The notes under the pieces: model-generated | Database searches by the model: none | What the model was told of the DNA's origin: nothing | What the model saw: the letters and a program-made list of their open reading frames with translations, nothing else | NCBI GenBank assembly: GCA_963849115.1 | Contig: CAWKGK010000008.1 | Span: 434,001-498,000 of the forward strand | DNA length: 64,000 nt | From: JACDAL01 sp963849115 | GTDB taxonomy: Bacteria > Actinomycetota > CADDZG01 > WHSQ01 | Reading direction: 5' to 3' | Position numbers and translations under genes: made by a program | Shown here: one piece after another, positions 43,194-51,769 of the stretch | Layout: each line of letters starts with the position of its first letter | Numbering within the stretch: the stretch's first letter is position 1

Positions 43194-43880
43194 ATGCGCA
43201 TCGCCGTGCTCTCCGACATCCACGGGAACCTGCCCGCGCTGGAGGCCGTCGAGGCCGACCTGCGGCGCCAATCCCCCGACGAGATCTGGTGCGCCGGCGA
43301 TCTCGGCTGGGTGGGCCCCTGGGCCGCCGACTGCATCGCCAAGGTGCGGGCCGAGGGGTGGACGACGATCAAGGGCAACGCCGACGTGTGGATCACCGGC
43401 GACCCCCAGACCGTGTCGGACGAGGCCGAGCGTGCCCAGCTCGAGGCAGTGGCGGCCGCGCACGCACTCTCCTCTGAGGACGCCCGCTGGTTGCTCGACC
43501 TCCCCCACTCGCATTCGGGCACCGGCTCGATTCTTATGGTGCACGGGACCCCCGACAGTGCCTTCGATGCCCCCCTGCCCGATGCTCCCGCTCGAGACTT
43601 CGTTCCCTACGAGGGCCGGGCCTCGCTCGTGCTCTACGGCCACGTTCATCGCGCCTTCGTCCGCCGCCTCAAGGAGGGCACGCTCGTCTGCAACCCCGGC
43701 TCGGTGGGGCTCCCGATGGACGGGAAGACGTCGTCGTATCTACTGATCGATCTCGATGTCCCCGAGGTAGTGCTGCGCCACCAACGAGTGTCCTTCGACC
43801 GGCAGACCTGCGTCGACAAGGCTCGCTCGGTCGGCGGCGTCTTGGAGGAACGCTTCCTGAGCCTGCTGGGCGAGGGCTGA
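43194..43880 (+). CDS. calcineurin-like metallophosphoesterase
   Basis: 228 aa with all metal blocks: LSDIHGN, CAGDLGWVGP, KGNAD, VHGTP and YGHVHRAF followed by NPGSVGLPMDG. Small phosphodiesterase of the YfcE/DR1281-like sort, with unknown substrate. A second gene of this class, distantly related, is at 20180. Confidence 0.85.
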   Translation: MRIAVLSDIHGNLPALEAVEADLRRQSPDEIWCAGDLGWVGPWAADCIAKVRAEGWTTIKGNADVWITGDPQTVSDEAERAQLEAVAAAHALSSEDARWLLDLPHSHSGTGSILMVHGTPDSAFDAPLPDAPARDFVPYEGRASLVLYGHVHRAFVRRLKEGTLVCNPGSVGLPMDGKTSSYLLIDLDVPEVVLRHQRVSFDRQTCVDKARSVGGVLEERFLSLLGEG

Positions 43881-43931
43881 TCGCAGTCCCTCCACCCGGC
43901 GCGGCAGGGCGTCCGCCGCTATGCTCGCCCC

Positions 43932-44564
43932 ATGAGCACGACGGTCGTCGACCATCCCCTCGCCGCCCATCTGCTGGTTTCTCTGAGGGATCGCACCACC
44001 CCCCCGACGTGGTTCCGCTCGCTCACCAAGAGGCTCACGACGGTGCTCATCCTGGAGGCGACTCGGGACCTTCCGTCCCGGCCCCGGAGTGTGGCTACGC
44101 CGCTTGAGGTAACCGAGGGCCGCACGTTGGTTCAGCCGTTGGTGGCGGTTCCGATTCTGCGCGCCGGGCTGGGGATGCTCGATGCTGTGGTCGAGCTTTT
44201 TCCCGAGGTACGTGTCGGATACCTCGGGCTCGAGCGCGACGAGGCCACCTTCCAACCCTCCGAGTACTACGCCAAGCTTCCGGAGATGGCGGAGGCCCAC
44301 GCCTTCGTGCTCGATCCGATGCTGGCCACTGGGGGATCGGCGGTTGCGGCTCTCGACTCGGTCAAGAAGGCGGGGGCCGAGTGGATCCGCATGGTCTCCG
44401 TTGTGTCCGCCCCGGAGGGGATCGAAGCCTTGGAGAAGGCCCATCCGGACGTTCCCGTGGTGACGGCCGCAATCGATCGGGAGCTGAGCGACCAGGCCTA
44501 CATTCTCCCGGGGCTCGGGGACTTCGGCGACCGCCTCTTCGGAACAGTGCCCTCGGAGGATTAG
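43932..44564 (+). CDS. upp: uracil phosphoribosyltransferase
   Basis: 210 aa. Converts uracil and PRPP to UMP (pyrimidine salvage, cytoplasm). PILRAGLGM and VLDPMLATGGSAVAAL (the PRPP loop) are diagnostic; YILPGLGDFGDRLFG is the uracil-binding end. Normal length. The end lies just before a 22-bp tandem repeat. Confidence 0.94.
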   Translation: MSTTVVDHPLAAHLLVSLRDRTTPPTWFRSLTKRLTTVLILEATRDLPSRPRSVATPLEVTEGRTLVQPLVAVPILRAGLGMLDAVVELFPEVRVGYLGLERDEATFQPSEYYAKLPEMAEAHAFVLDPMLATGGSAVAALDSVKKAGAEWIRMVSVVSAPEGIEALEKAHPDVPVVTAAIDRELSDQAYILPGLGDFGDRLFGTVPSED

Positions 44565-44568
44565 GCGC

Positions 44569-44620
44569 GAGGGCCCGGACAACTAGGCCCGAGGGCCCGG
44601 ACAACTAGGCCCGAGGGCCC
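44569..44620. repeat. 22-bp tandem repeat at the convergent gene ends
   Basis: GAGGGCCCGGACAACTAGGCCC at 44569-44590 and 44591-44612, plus GAGGGCCC at 44613-44620. It bridges the upp stop and the potassium channel stop; the minus-strand stop TAG lies inside the second copy. The sequence can also form hairpins (GGGCC/GGCCC). Confidence 0.65.
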
Positions 44621-45600
44621 TCGAGGGGCCGCAGCGCGTCCTCGTCCCCCAACAGCATCAGGAGATCTCCGTCCTCGAGAAGCAGGTCGGCCCCCGGGTT
44701 GGCGACGATGTCGCCCCCGGATTTCAGCACGGCGAGCGGGACCGTTGTGCCACAGACCTCGGAGACCGAGCGCCCGCTCAGCTCCGAGCCAGGGTCCACC
44801 TGCAGCTCTTCGATCCTCACCGGCGCGCCCCCGCGCCGGGTCAGCTCGAGATAGTCGACGACCCGCGGCCGCAGCGCCATGGCCGCCATGTGTTGGCCGG
44901 TTGAGGCGTAGGGGGAGATGACGCGGTCGGCGCCGGCCTTGTGCAGCCGGGCCGCAGCGGTCGGGTCCGAAGCCCGGCCCACGATGAAGATGTCGGGATT
45001 GAGCGAGCGAGCCGCAAGTGCGATGTAGACGTTGTCTGCGTCCGAGTCGACCGCGCACAAAAGTGCTCGCGCCCTCTCGACGCCGGCCGCCCGAAGGGAT
45101 TCGTCCGAAGTCGAATCACCAATAAGGAAGAGAATGTCGTCATCTTCCATAAGCTCTACGAGCTCGTCCTGTGGCTCGACCACGACGAAGGGGACACCTT
45201 CCTCCGCGAGCTCACGCGCCGCCGTGCGGCCGACTCGCCCGTAGGCACAAACTATGTAGTGATCGCTGAGCGCCCCTATGCGTCTCTTCATCCGTCTCCT
45301 AACCGTTCGCTGACCGAACGCTCCCTCGGAAATCGCCAGGCCCATCAGAGATAACGTAACGATGAAGATACCCACGCCCAACGCCAACAGGCTGATCGTG
45401 AACCATTCCCCGGCGAGGCTCAGAGGTCTTGCCTCCTCGAAGCCCACAGACGTGAGCGCCAAGAGCGTCATATAGAGCGCATCCACGAACGTCCAGCGCT
45501 CGATGAGCATGTAGCCGCCCACTCCATAGGCGCCGGTCAGCACAAGCGCCAGCCCCGGCCATCTCAGGCGGCCGAAGGGCTTGTCCGAGCGAACCACCAT
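44605..45600 (-). CDS. potassium channel with RCK (TrkA-N/TrkA-C) domains
   Basis: 331 aa from ATG 45600. Two TM helices surround a pore loop ALTSVGFEEA, where the standard filter TVGYG/TVGFG reads SVGFE. Next comes a Rossmann RCK domain (YIVCAYGRVGRTAARELAEEG) and a TrkA-C domain (VDPGSELSGRSVSEV). Likely a ligand-gated K+ channel; the Glu in the filter end resembles a variant subgroup but could alter selectivity. Confidence 0.85.
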   Translation of the reverse strand: MVVRSDKPFGRLRWPGLALVLTGAYGVGGYMLIERWTFVDALYMTLLALTSVGFEEARPLSLAGEWFTISLLALGVGIFIVTLSLMGLAISEGAFGQRTVRRRMKRRIGALSDHYIVCAYGRVGRTAARELAEEGVPFVVVEPQDELVELMEDDDILFLIGDSTSDESLRAAGVERARALLCAVDSDADNVYIALAARSLNPDIFIVGRASDPTAAARLHKAGADRVISPYASTGQHMAAMALRPRVVDYLELTRRGGAPVRIEELQVDPGSELSGRSVSEVCGTTVPLAVLKSGGDIVANPGADLLLEDGDLLMLLGDEDALRPLEGPRA

Positions 45601-45684
45601 GATCCCGAGGCTACTCGGGGTGGAACATATGGGGCGCCGACCGCCGTCCAAGCCGCAACAGTTCGATAACGACGGAGGATGACC

Positions 45685-46585
45685 ATGAGATCGTGGAAGC
45701 TAGTTGCGGTGGGGGCAATCCTGGCAGTGGTGGGGGCCGCCTGTAGCGGAAGTGACGGGAGCAGCGCGCTCGAGTGCCGGCGACGCCGGCGGTAGTAGTG
45801 GTGGGGGCGGCGGAAGCCAAGGGGGCGCCGTTGACGGTGACGGAGCCACCCGCGAGTCTGCTCCCGCGCTCGGAAGTGGTGAGATCGGCTACGCCAAGGT
45901 GGGCGGGCAGACGGCGGCTCGGCTCCCCACCGTCGGGCCCTCGGTTATCAAGACCGGTTATCTCAAGCTCACGGTGGCCGAGGATGGCTTCTCGGAAGCG
46001 ACCCAGGACGCGGTCGCGTTGGCGGGCCGTTTCTCGGGCTTCGTGCTCTCGACTTCGATCGAGGGCCAGGACTCTCGCTCGGGCACGTTGGTCATCAGGG
46101 TCCCTTCCGACAGGTTCGAGGAGTTCGTGAACGAGGTCAAGGACCTCGGTGATGTCCGCTCCGAGAGCATCTCGGGGCAAGACGTGACCCAGGAGTTCGT
46201 GGATCTCGAGGCGCGCCTGCGAAATCTGCGCGCTCAGGAAGCGGTCCTGCTGCGGCTCTTCGACAAGGCCTCCACGGTAGCCGCCACGATTCGAGTGCAG
46301 TCCGAGCTGGGCCGAGTCCAACTCGAAAGCGAGCAACTCCAGGGACGGCTTCGCTACCTCGAGGACCAGACCTCGCTCGCCACCTTGAGCATCACCGTCG
46401 CCGAGAAGGGCGCCGCTCCGGCCACGCGCGGGACTCTGACCAAGGCCTGGGACAGGGCCCTGGGGGGTGCCCTGGGTGTCGTTGCCGCCGTGATCGTGGG
46501 GGCCGGAACGCTGCTCCCCGTCGTGCTTCTCCTCCTGGCCGGCGTTGTGATCTTCCGCCAGGTGAGGCCGCGGTTTACGTCGTGA
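45685..46585 (+). CDS. DUF4349 lipoprotein, frameshifted near the N-terminus
   Basis: ATG 45685 (GGAGGA upstream) encodes a lipoprotein signal with VVGAAC lipobox and SGSDGSS, then hits a stop at 45793-45795. The body continues in the next frame from about 45,770 (SSAGDAGGSSGGGG linker) through the DUF4349 domain: TGYLKLTVAEDGF, RVPSDRFEEFVNEVKDLG, a coiled region, and a C-terminal TM helix. One base gained or lost near 45,770 restores the gene. Surface protein of unknown function. Confidence 0.75.
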
Positions 46586-47216
46586 GGTCCACCGAACGGC
46601 CCGACTTGAGGATCTCGAGCACCGCCTGAGCGTCGTCGTCTTCGACCCTGACAGGCTCACCGGCCTTGCGATCGAAGCCGAAGGCGCGGCTCAAGTTCTC
46701 CTCGGCTCGGCCGAGCGCCTTCTCGGCGGCGCTCAGCTTGATCCTGAGGTCGGTCTCCCGGCGGCGGGCCTCTTCGAGCTCGACCTCCAGCTTCTCTAGC
46801 CGAAGATTCTGTTGCTCGCCCTGGGTCGCGAAGGCGTCGACCTGAGCGGCGCGCAAGGAGTCGTCGCGGGCAAGCTCGATGAGCCGATCGACCACGGCAC
46901 GGCCGACATCGTCGTAGTCGATGCGGACGTTCTTGCGTCCTCCTTTCGCCGGAGCAGAGGATTGCGCATCCTCTAGCGTCACTTCATCGGTCGATTGCAC
47001 GGCGATGATGGTGTCCCGCCCCCGGCGGCCCCGCTGGATCACCTCGATCCGGCCGAGCCCTTCCAACAGCTTCACCGCTTCGGCAGAGCGAACTGAGTTG
47101 AGGCCGGCTTCCGTCGCGACTTGGCGCAGCTTGCCTTCGAACTGAGCATCGACTGCGGCCTCGTCGAGAGCGTTGAGTAGACGTGTTGCTAATAGGTGGA
47201 GGTTCGTACGAGCCAT
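46575..47216 (-). CDS. winged-helix/coiled-coil protein of unknown function
   Basis: 213 aa. The N-terminal ~75 residues look like a winged helix (LRQVATEAGLNSVRSAEAVKLLEGLGRIEVIQRG, quoted in part). A long heptad coiled coil (about residues 120-180; LRLEKLEVELEEARRRETDL) follows. It could be a DNA-binding dimer. Upstream, GGGTAT on the minus strand (47272-47277) resembles the -10 of SigB/SigF-type promoters; the -35 is not clear. Overlaps the end of the convergent DUF4349 gene. Confidence 0.65.
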   Translation of the reverse strand: MARTNLHLLATRLLNALDEAAVDAQFEGKLRQVATEAGLNSVRSAEAVKLLEGLGRIEVIQRGRRGRDTIIAVQSTDEVTLEDAQSSAPAKGGRKNVRIDYDDVGRAVVDRLIELARDDSLRAAQVDAFATQGEQQNLRLEKLEVELEEARRRETDLRIKLSAAEKALGRAEENLSRAFGFDRKAGEPVRVEDDDAQAVLEILKSGRSVDLTT

Positions 47217-47513
47217 GTGACTGCTTTCTGTCGGGAGGATTCGCAGACTACATGAAGCAATCTAGTACGGGATACCCACTCTGAAAAGTAACGTGGGAGC
47301 AATCTCAGAACTATCTCCGCACGAAGAACGGACGGCACCGAGAGCGTCATTTGGCGCTCACGTCCCGGGATGCGGGGTACCCGACTGCGACCATAGATAG
47401 GGGGGGTGCACTAAGCGCAGGTGGGTACGGGCGCAACTTCGTGGCTGAGGGACCTGGGTATTTGGGTTGAGTTCGGGGGCCAGATCGGTCCCGGGAAAAC
47501 TGGGAACTTGATT
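47217..47513. other. 297-base intergenic region
   Basis: Between rsrA (ending at 47514) and the coiled-coil gene, both on the minus strand. It should hold the promoter of the latter. No open frame here has coding character and no hairpin stands out. Confidence 0.4.
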
Positions 47514-47786
47514 TCAGTCCTGGAAGAGGATCTGGCTGATGCGGGCCCGCAGCTCCTGCGGACATGAGCTGTGCCGCCGCTGCCGGGAGACGATCACCGT
47601 GACTCGCTTCTGCAGGCCGAAGCGCTCGTAGCAGGGGCCGCACTCTTCGAGATGGACGCTGATCTCGCGGCGCTCGGACTCGCTGAGCACCTCCTCGTCG
47701 AGATAGAGGTAGATCTGCTCGAGCGTGGTCCGGCAGTACTCCTTCATTTCCCTTTGCTCGCTGTCATGGTCCTGGGTCCTGTCCAT
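47514..47786 (-). CDS. rsrA: RsrA-type zinc anti-sigma factor
   Basis: 90 aa (77 if the internal ATG 47747 is used). His45-x3-Cys49-x2-Cys52 (HLEECGPC) is the ZAS signature, with an additional Cys18. In Streptomyces RsrA binds SigR when reduced and releases it when disulfide stress oxidises the zinc cysteines. It directly follows and overlaps the sigma gene, as in that system. Confidence 0.88.
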   Translation of the reverse strand: MDRTQDHDSEQREMKEYCRTTLEQIYLYLDEEVLSESERREISVHLEECGPCYERFGLQKRVTVIVSRQRRHSSCPQELRARISQILFQD

Positions 47787-48384
47787 CGCCGGTAGGGCCG
47801 TCCTTGACGATCCCTCGATCTCTGGCTATGTCCCACAACCGTTTCTGCAGTGACTTTCTTCCCCGGTGCAGGCGCGACATAACGGTCCCCATGGGGACGT
47901 CCATGATTTCGGCCATCTCGGCGTAGGAAAAACCTTCCATGTCGGATAGGACCACCGCCAGTCGGAACTGGTCGGGCAGATCCTCGATCGCCTGAAGGAT
48001 GTCCGTGTCCACCAGTTCGTCCAGCACCAGGGACTCGGGGGTCTCGGTGAACTGGATGTCGTGGTTCTTGAGCTCTTGATAGAGGTCGAAGTCCTCGATT
48101 TCGTCGGTGGACACCTTCTGGGGTTCCCTCTGCTTCTTGCGGTAGATGTTGATGTAGGCGTTGGTCATGATGCGGAAGAGCCACGCCTTCAGATTCGTAC
48201 CCGCCTCGAAGCGATCGAAGGAGCGATAGGCACGGAGCATCGTTTCCTGGACCAGGTCCTCGGCGTCGGCGGGGTTTCGGGTCATGCGCAGAGCGCCGCC
48301 GTAGAGGGAGTCGAGCAGGGGAGGGACATCGGCCTGGAATCGTTGCTTGTCTTCCTCTGCGAGGCCCGTGGCCCTCGAGTCAGC
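47764..48384 (-). CDS. sigR: SigR/SigH-type ECF sigma factor
   Basis: 206 aa from GTG 48384. Region 2: DAEDLVQETMLRAYRSFDRF and LKAWLFRIMTNAYIN. Region 4: GFSYAEMAEIMDVPMGTVMSRLHRGRKSL. The closest known group is the oxidative/disulfide stress factors SigR and SigH, which control thioredoxin, mycothiol and Fe-S genes. The start overlaps the ddl stop by five bases, an unusual pairing of redox control and cell-wall precursor synthesis. Confidence 0.9.
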   Translation of the reverse strand, partial: ADSRATGLAEEDKQRFQADVPPLLDSLYGGALRMTRNPADAEDLVQETMLRAYRSFDRFEAGTNLKAWLFRIMTNAYINIYRKKQREPQKVSTDEIEDFDLYQELKNHDIQFTETPESLVLDELVDTDILQAIEDLPDQFRLAVVLSDMEGFSYAEMAEIMDVPMGTVMSRLHRGRKSLQKRLWDIARDRGIVKDGPTGDGQDPGP

Positions 48385-49561
48385 CACCCGCTTTGGCCCC
48401 CGACGAGCCCTCGAGCATGCTCGACTCGAAGCTGAACAGCAGGCCCTCTCGCCTTCGGTGGGTCTCGAGGGCAATGTCGATCAACGTGTCCACCAGCTCC
48501 TCGAAAGAAACTCCTTCAGGCTCCCACAGATAGAAGGCCAGGGATCCGGGGACGGTGTTGATCTCCATGACCCAGCTCTGTTGGGCGCTCTGGTCCACGA
48601 AAGCGTCGATGCGGGCGACTCCGGAGGCATCTATCGCCCGAAAGGCGGCCACTGCATTGTCCTGCACCAACTTGGTGAGACGGTCCGAGATGGGGGCCGG
48701 GAGGCGCCGTTCCTGACTCGCCATGCCCGACGACTTGGGGGCCGCCTCTTGCTTTCCGCCCCTCAGGTACTTGTCGGAGAAGGTCAGGAACTGTTCCCAG
48801 GGAACGGGTTGCTCGCAGAGTGAGGGCCGGAGCTCCACCCCCGCGCCGCCGAGGACCGCGCAGTTGACCTCGATGCAGCCCTCCATCGATCGCTCGACCA
48901 GGATCCTGCGGTCGTAGCGACAGGCGACGTCGAGTGCTTGTGCCAAGCCGGCACGGTCCTCGGCCCTCCCGATTCCGACGCTGGAGCCGAGTCGTGCCGG
49001 CTTGACGAACATCGGATAGACCAGGGACCTTTCGATCTCGTCGAGCGTGCGGCCGGAATCGGCTTCGAGCCGCTCTGTTTCCACCAGCACGTGGGGAACC
49101 ACCGGCAGCCCCGCCGCCTGAAAGGTAGCCTTCATGATCACCTTGTCCATGCCTGCGGCGGAGCCCGGCACTCCCGAGCCCACGTAGGGGATGCCGGCCA
49201 GCTCCAGGAGGCCCTGCAGGGTGCCGTCCTCGCCAAAGGTCCCGTGGACGGCGGGGATTACGACGTCGAGCGGTATCGCGCGGGCCCGCTTGAGCCGCCC
49301 GCCCGGCAGATAGAGCCCTTTGCGGTCCTTGCTCGGGGGGATCCAAGCCTCATCCGCGACCTCGTCCCAGGTCCGGCGCCGGTAGACGGCGAGGTCGTTG
49401 AGTGCCTGCGAGTGCAGCCAGCGGCCCTCGCGGGTGACGTAGATCGGGATTACGTTGTGGCGGGGAGCGAGCGCAGCCATGACCTGATGGGCGCTCACGA
49501 TCGAGACGTCGTGCTCGACCGAGCGCCCGCCGAAGATCACGCCTACGTCCAATCTGTCCAT
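48380..49561 (-). CDS. ddl: D-alanine--D-alanine ligase
   Basis: 393 aa ATP-grasp enzyme joining two D-Ala for peptidoglycan. FGGRSVEHDVSIVSA and IPAVHGTFGEDGTLQGLLEL at the N-terminus, VKPARLGSSVGIGRA for ATP, and RIDAFVD...VMEINTVPG for the metal/transition-state end. Somewhat longer than E. coli Ddl, with an insert near residues 255-290. First gene of the ddl-sigR-rsrA unit. Confidence 0.93.
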   Translation of the reverse strand: MDRLDVGVIFGGRSVEHDVSIVSAHQVMAALAPRHNVIPIYVTREGRWLHSQALNDLAVYRRRTWDEVADEAWIPPSKDRKGLYLPGGRLKRARAIPLDVVIPAVHGTFGEDGTLQGLLELAGIPYVGSGVPGSAAGMDKVIMKATFQAAGLPVVPHVLVETERLEADSGRTLDEIERSLVYPMFVKPARLGSSVGIGRAEDRAGLAQALDVACRYDRRILVERSMEGCIEVNCAVLGGAGVELRPSLCEQPVPWEQFLTFSDKYLRGGKQEAAPKSSGMASQERRLPAPISDRLTKLVQDNAVAAFRAIDASGVARIDAFVDQSAQQSWVMEINTVPGSLAFYLWEPEGVSFEELVDTLIDIALETHRRREGLLFSFESSMLEGSSGAKAGG

Positions 49562-49667
49562 GACGGGCAGTCTAGAGGTTGCCCCGTTTTCGGATGCCGA
49601 CTGATGGTCAGATGCTCTATACGGTCATCTCGTGCCCGCACGACCGCGTCCGCCGGGGGGTGAGCTT

Positions 49668-50201
49668 GTGGTCGATATACGGATTCTGGCCACTCATGAG
49701 TTTTCCGAAGCAGGATTGCAGACGCTTCGTGAGCTGCTGGACGAGGCCTTTGAGGGCGGCTTTGGAGACGACGACTGGGACCACACGGTAGGCGGGCTAC
49801 ACGTTCTCGCCGTAGAGGATGGCGGCATCGTCTCTCATGCCGCAGTCGTTGAACGGCTTCTGACGGCCGAAGAGCGGCCGCTTCGAACCGGCTATGTCGA
49901 GGGCGTCGCTACGCCGCTCGAGCATCGGGGGAAGGGTCACGCCTCCACGGTCATGAGAGAGATCGGCAAGCTCATTCGTGGGAGCTACGAGCTTGGGGGC
50001 CTTTCCACCGGCCTCCCGGATTTCTATGCCCGGCTCGGATGGGAGCTGTGGCGGGGGCCGACCTACACGAGCTCGCCCAAGGGGCGGCGGCGGACGCCCG
50101 ACGATGACGGCGGGGTCATGGTTCTGCGAACTTGGTTGACGCAGCATCTCAGGACAACCCTTCCTCTGATGTGCGAGTGGCGCTCGGGCGACGTTTGGTG
50201 A
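49668..50201 (+). CDS. AAC(2')-like aminoglycoside N-acetyltransferase
   Basis: 177 aa GNAT protein from GTG 49668 (GGGGTGA upstream). It follows the actinobacterial AAC(2')-I family closely: DDDWDHTVGGLHVLA, VSHAAVVERLL, LRTGYVEGVAT, the acetyl-CoA loop RGKGHASTVM, RLGWELWRGPT, RTPDDDGG and LMCEWRSGDVW at the C-terminus. In mycobacteria this enzyme is chromosomal, with a suspected native role. Resistance is possible but not shown. Likely ancestral rather than acquired. Confidence 0.88.
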   Translation: MVDIRILATHEFSEAGLQTLRELLDEAFEGGFGDDDWDHTVGGLHVLAVEDGGIVSHAAVVERLLTAEERPLRTGYVEGVATPLEHRGKGHASTVMREIGKLIRGSYELGGLSTGLPDFYARLGWELWRGPTYTSSPKGRRRTPDDDGGVMVLRTWLTQHLRTTLPLMCEWRSGDVW

Positions 50202-50219
50202 CGAGCTGTGCCGCCTGCG

Positions 50220-51086
50220 TCAGCAACTCTGGGTGCCGGCCCCCTCATCTTCGAGTGCTTTCTCGGCCATCGTGCTGTCGGGGTCGACGGTGTCAACTCG
50301 CAGAACGTCCGGGCCTGCAAGCTCACCGTAGACGATGACTTTCCCGGTGGGGGGGTCCGATAGAGCCTCTCCATAGTTTGGCGACCGACTGTAGCTCCAC
50401 CGGACTTCGAAGCCGAGGTCTCGAAGGACTCGATCCACTTCCGGTGGATCGAGGTTCCGAAGGCAGTGGAGAATTCCGCCCGGCCCGGTCTCGTCGGGTG
50501 CATCTCGCATGTGGCTCATCACCCACGATTCACCGTTTGCGGCGGCTCGGCCGACCCGCAACGTAATGGGTGTGGAAAAGTCGGCCGGCACCTTGAGGAC
50601 ACGTGTGTGGGGAATTCCTGCTTGCTCTGTGCCTTCGTCTTCCTCTGGATACATCTGCCGAAAGAGATCGCTGATCCGCGGATCGTTGTACCCGGTCGTG
50701 CTGTCGTTCACCACGTCAACCCACACTCCGACTGAGCTGGGGCCCACCGGTATGAGCTCCACTCTGGCATCAAGTCCCGCAGCTTGAAGGTCATTGGTCA
50801 TCGCCTCTGGATCTGCCAGAGCGCCCTCGACCCGCAGGTACAACGTGCCCCCGTGCTGCGCTACCGCAAGCGCTCCTCGCCGTGGATCGTCCGAAACAAT
50901 CGGGAGGACGATCGTCAGCAGCACCGCAGCGCCCACGACGACGGCGATGGCGGGCCACCGGCGCCGAAGTAGTGATGGGCGAGCGCGGTGCGGAAGAGAC
51001 TCTCGTCGCTCTTCGACGGCTTCGACAAGAGCCGGAAGGAGCCTCGATTCGAAACCACTGAGGTTCTCTTCGTCTTTGGTCTTCAT
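50220..51086 (-). CDS. membrane-anchored partner of the ECF sigma factor
   Basis: 288 aa. A cytoplasmic N-terminal helix region, one TM segment near residues 45-65 (AIAVVVGAAVLLTIVLPIV), and an extracytoplasmic domain. It is translated from an ATGA overlap after the ECF sigma gene, the usual place of an anti-sigma factor. There is no zinc motif or known anti-sigma domain, so this role is inferred from position. Confidence 0.65.
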   Translation of the reverse strand: MKTKDEENLSGFESRLLPALVEAVEERRESLPHRARPSLLRRRWPAIAVVVGAAVLLTIVLPIVSDDPRRGALAVAQHGGTLYLRVEGALADPEAMTNDLQAAGLDARVELIPVGPSSVGVWVDVVNDSTTGYNDPRISDLFRQMYPEEDEGTEQAGIPHTRVLKVPADFSTPITLRVGRAAANGESWVMSHMRDAPDETGPGGILHCLRNLDPPEVDRVLRDLGFEVRWSYSRSPNYGEALSDPPTGKVIVYGELAGPDVLRVDTVDPDSTMAEKALEDEGAGTQSC

Positions 51087-51691
51087 GGGGACACCTCCCT
51101 GATGGGTTGTGGAGTGGTGGCGGGCGCTGTAACAACGAAGGACGGAAGGGACCGGCGAAGCTTTGCCCTGCCGCGCGCGAGGCGCATTCGTGCAGTGGCT
51201 GAAAGGATTCCGAGAGTCTTCGCTGCTTGGGCGGGAGTGAGCTCGTCCAAGACCACCAGCTCGACAACGGCGCGTTCTCCCTCGGGCAGCATCGAGATGG
51301 CGTTTCGAAGATTGCTGGACAGCCCGGTAGCGTCAATTTCCTCTTCCAGCCTGGTGTAGTCGTCGTCGTCCAATACCCGCCGCCCGGCTAGGCGGGCTTT
51401 GGCTTCGCGATCGCGTCGGCTCCTGCGGGCTTCGGAGGCCATCAGGTTGGCCGCAACGCCGAGAAGCCAGGGAACCGCGCGGCCCCTAGCAGGGTTGAAG
51501 AGATGCGCCGACTCGATTACCTCCAGCCACACGGCGGCAACGAGATCCGGAACTTCGCCCGGTCTCGAGCAGCGACGGATGGCGAAACCCACCACCTTGC
51601 CAACGTGTCGGCGGTAGAATTCCTCGAAGGCGGCGGGATCCTCCCCGGCTCGAGCGAGCAGCTGCTCGTCGGTCATGCGGGCAACCTCCAC
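51083..51691 (-). CDS. ECF-type RNA polymerase sigma factor
   Basis: 202 aa from GTG 51691, with AAGGAGG 5 bases upstream. Region 2 (AAFEEFYRRHVGKVVGFAIRR; VAAVWLEVIESAHLFNP) and region 4 (LDELTPAQAAKTLGILSATARMRL, quoted in part). The region 2 D-L-V-Q-E motif is altered to D-L-V-A-A-V. Forms a two-gene unit with the membrane protein downstream. Confidence 0.85.
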   Translation of the reverse strand: MEVARMTDEQLLARAGEDPAAFEEFYRRHVGKVVGFAIRRCSRPGEVPDLVAAVWLEVIESAHLFNPARGRAVPWLLGVAANLMASEARRSRRDREAKARLAGRRVLDDDDYTRLEEEIDATGLSSNLRNAISMLPEGERAVVELVVLDELTPAQAAKTLGILSATARMRLARGRAKLRRSLPSFVVTAPATTPQPIREVSP

Positions 51692-51769
51692 ACATCCCTC
51701 CTTCGTTCGTCCGCTTCTATGGAGGTATTGGTCGGAGCCCGGGCGCCGCAACGTCTCCCCTCGAGTGAT

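Noticed and set aside
40869..43649. 926-aa minus-strand reading frame
   Set aside because: Antisense of the PBP gene, whose motifs are all intact; no domain in the antisense translation.
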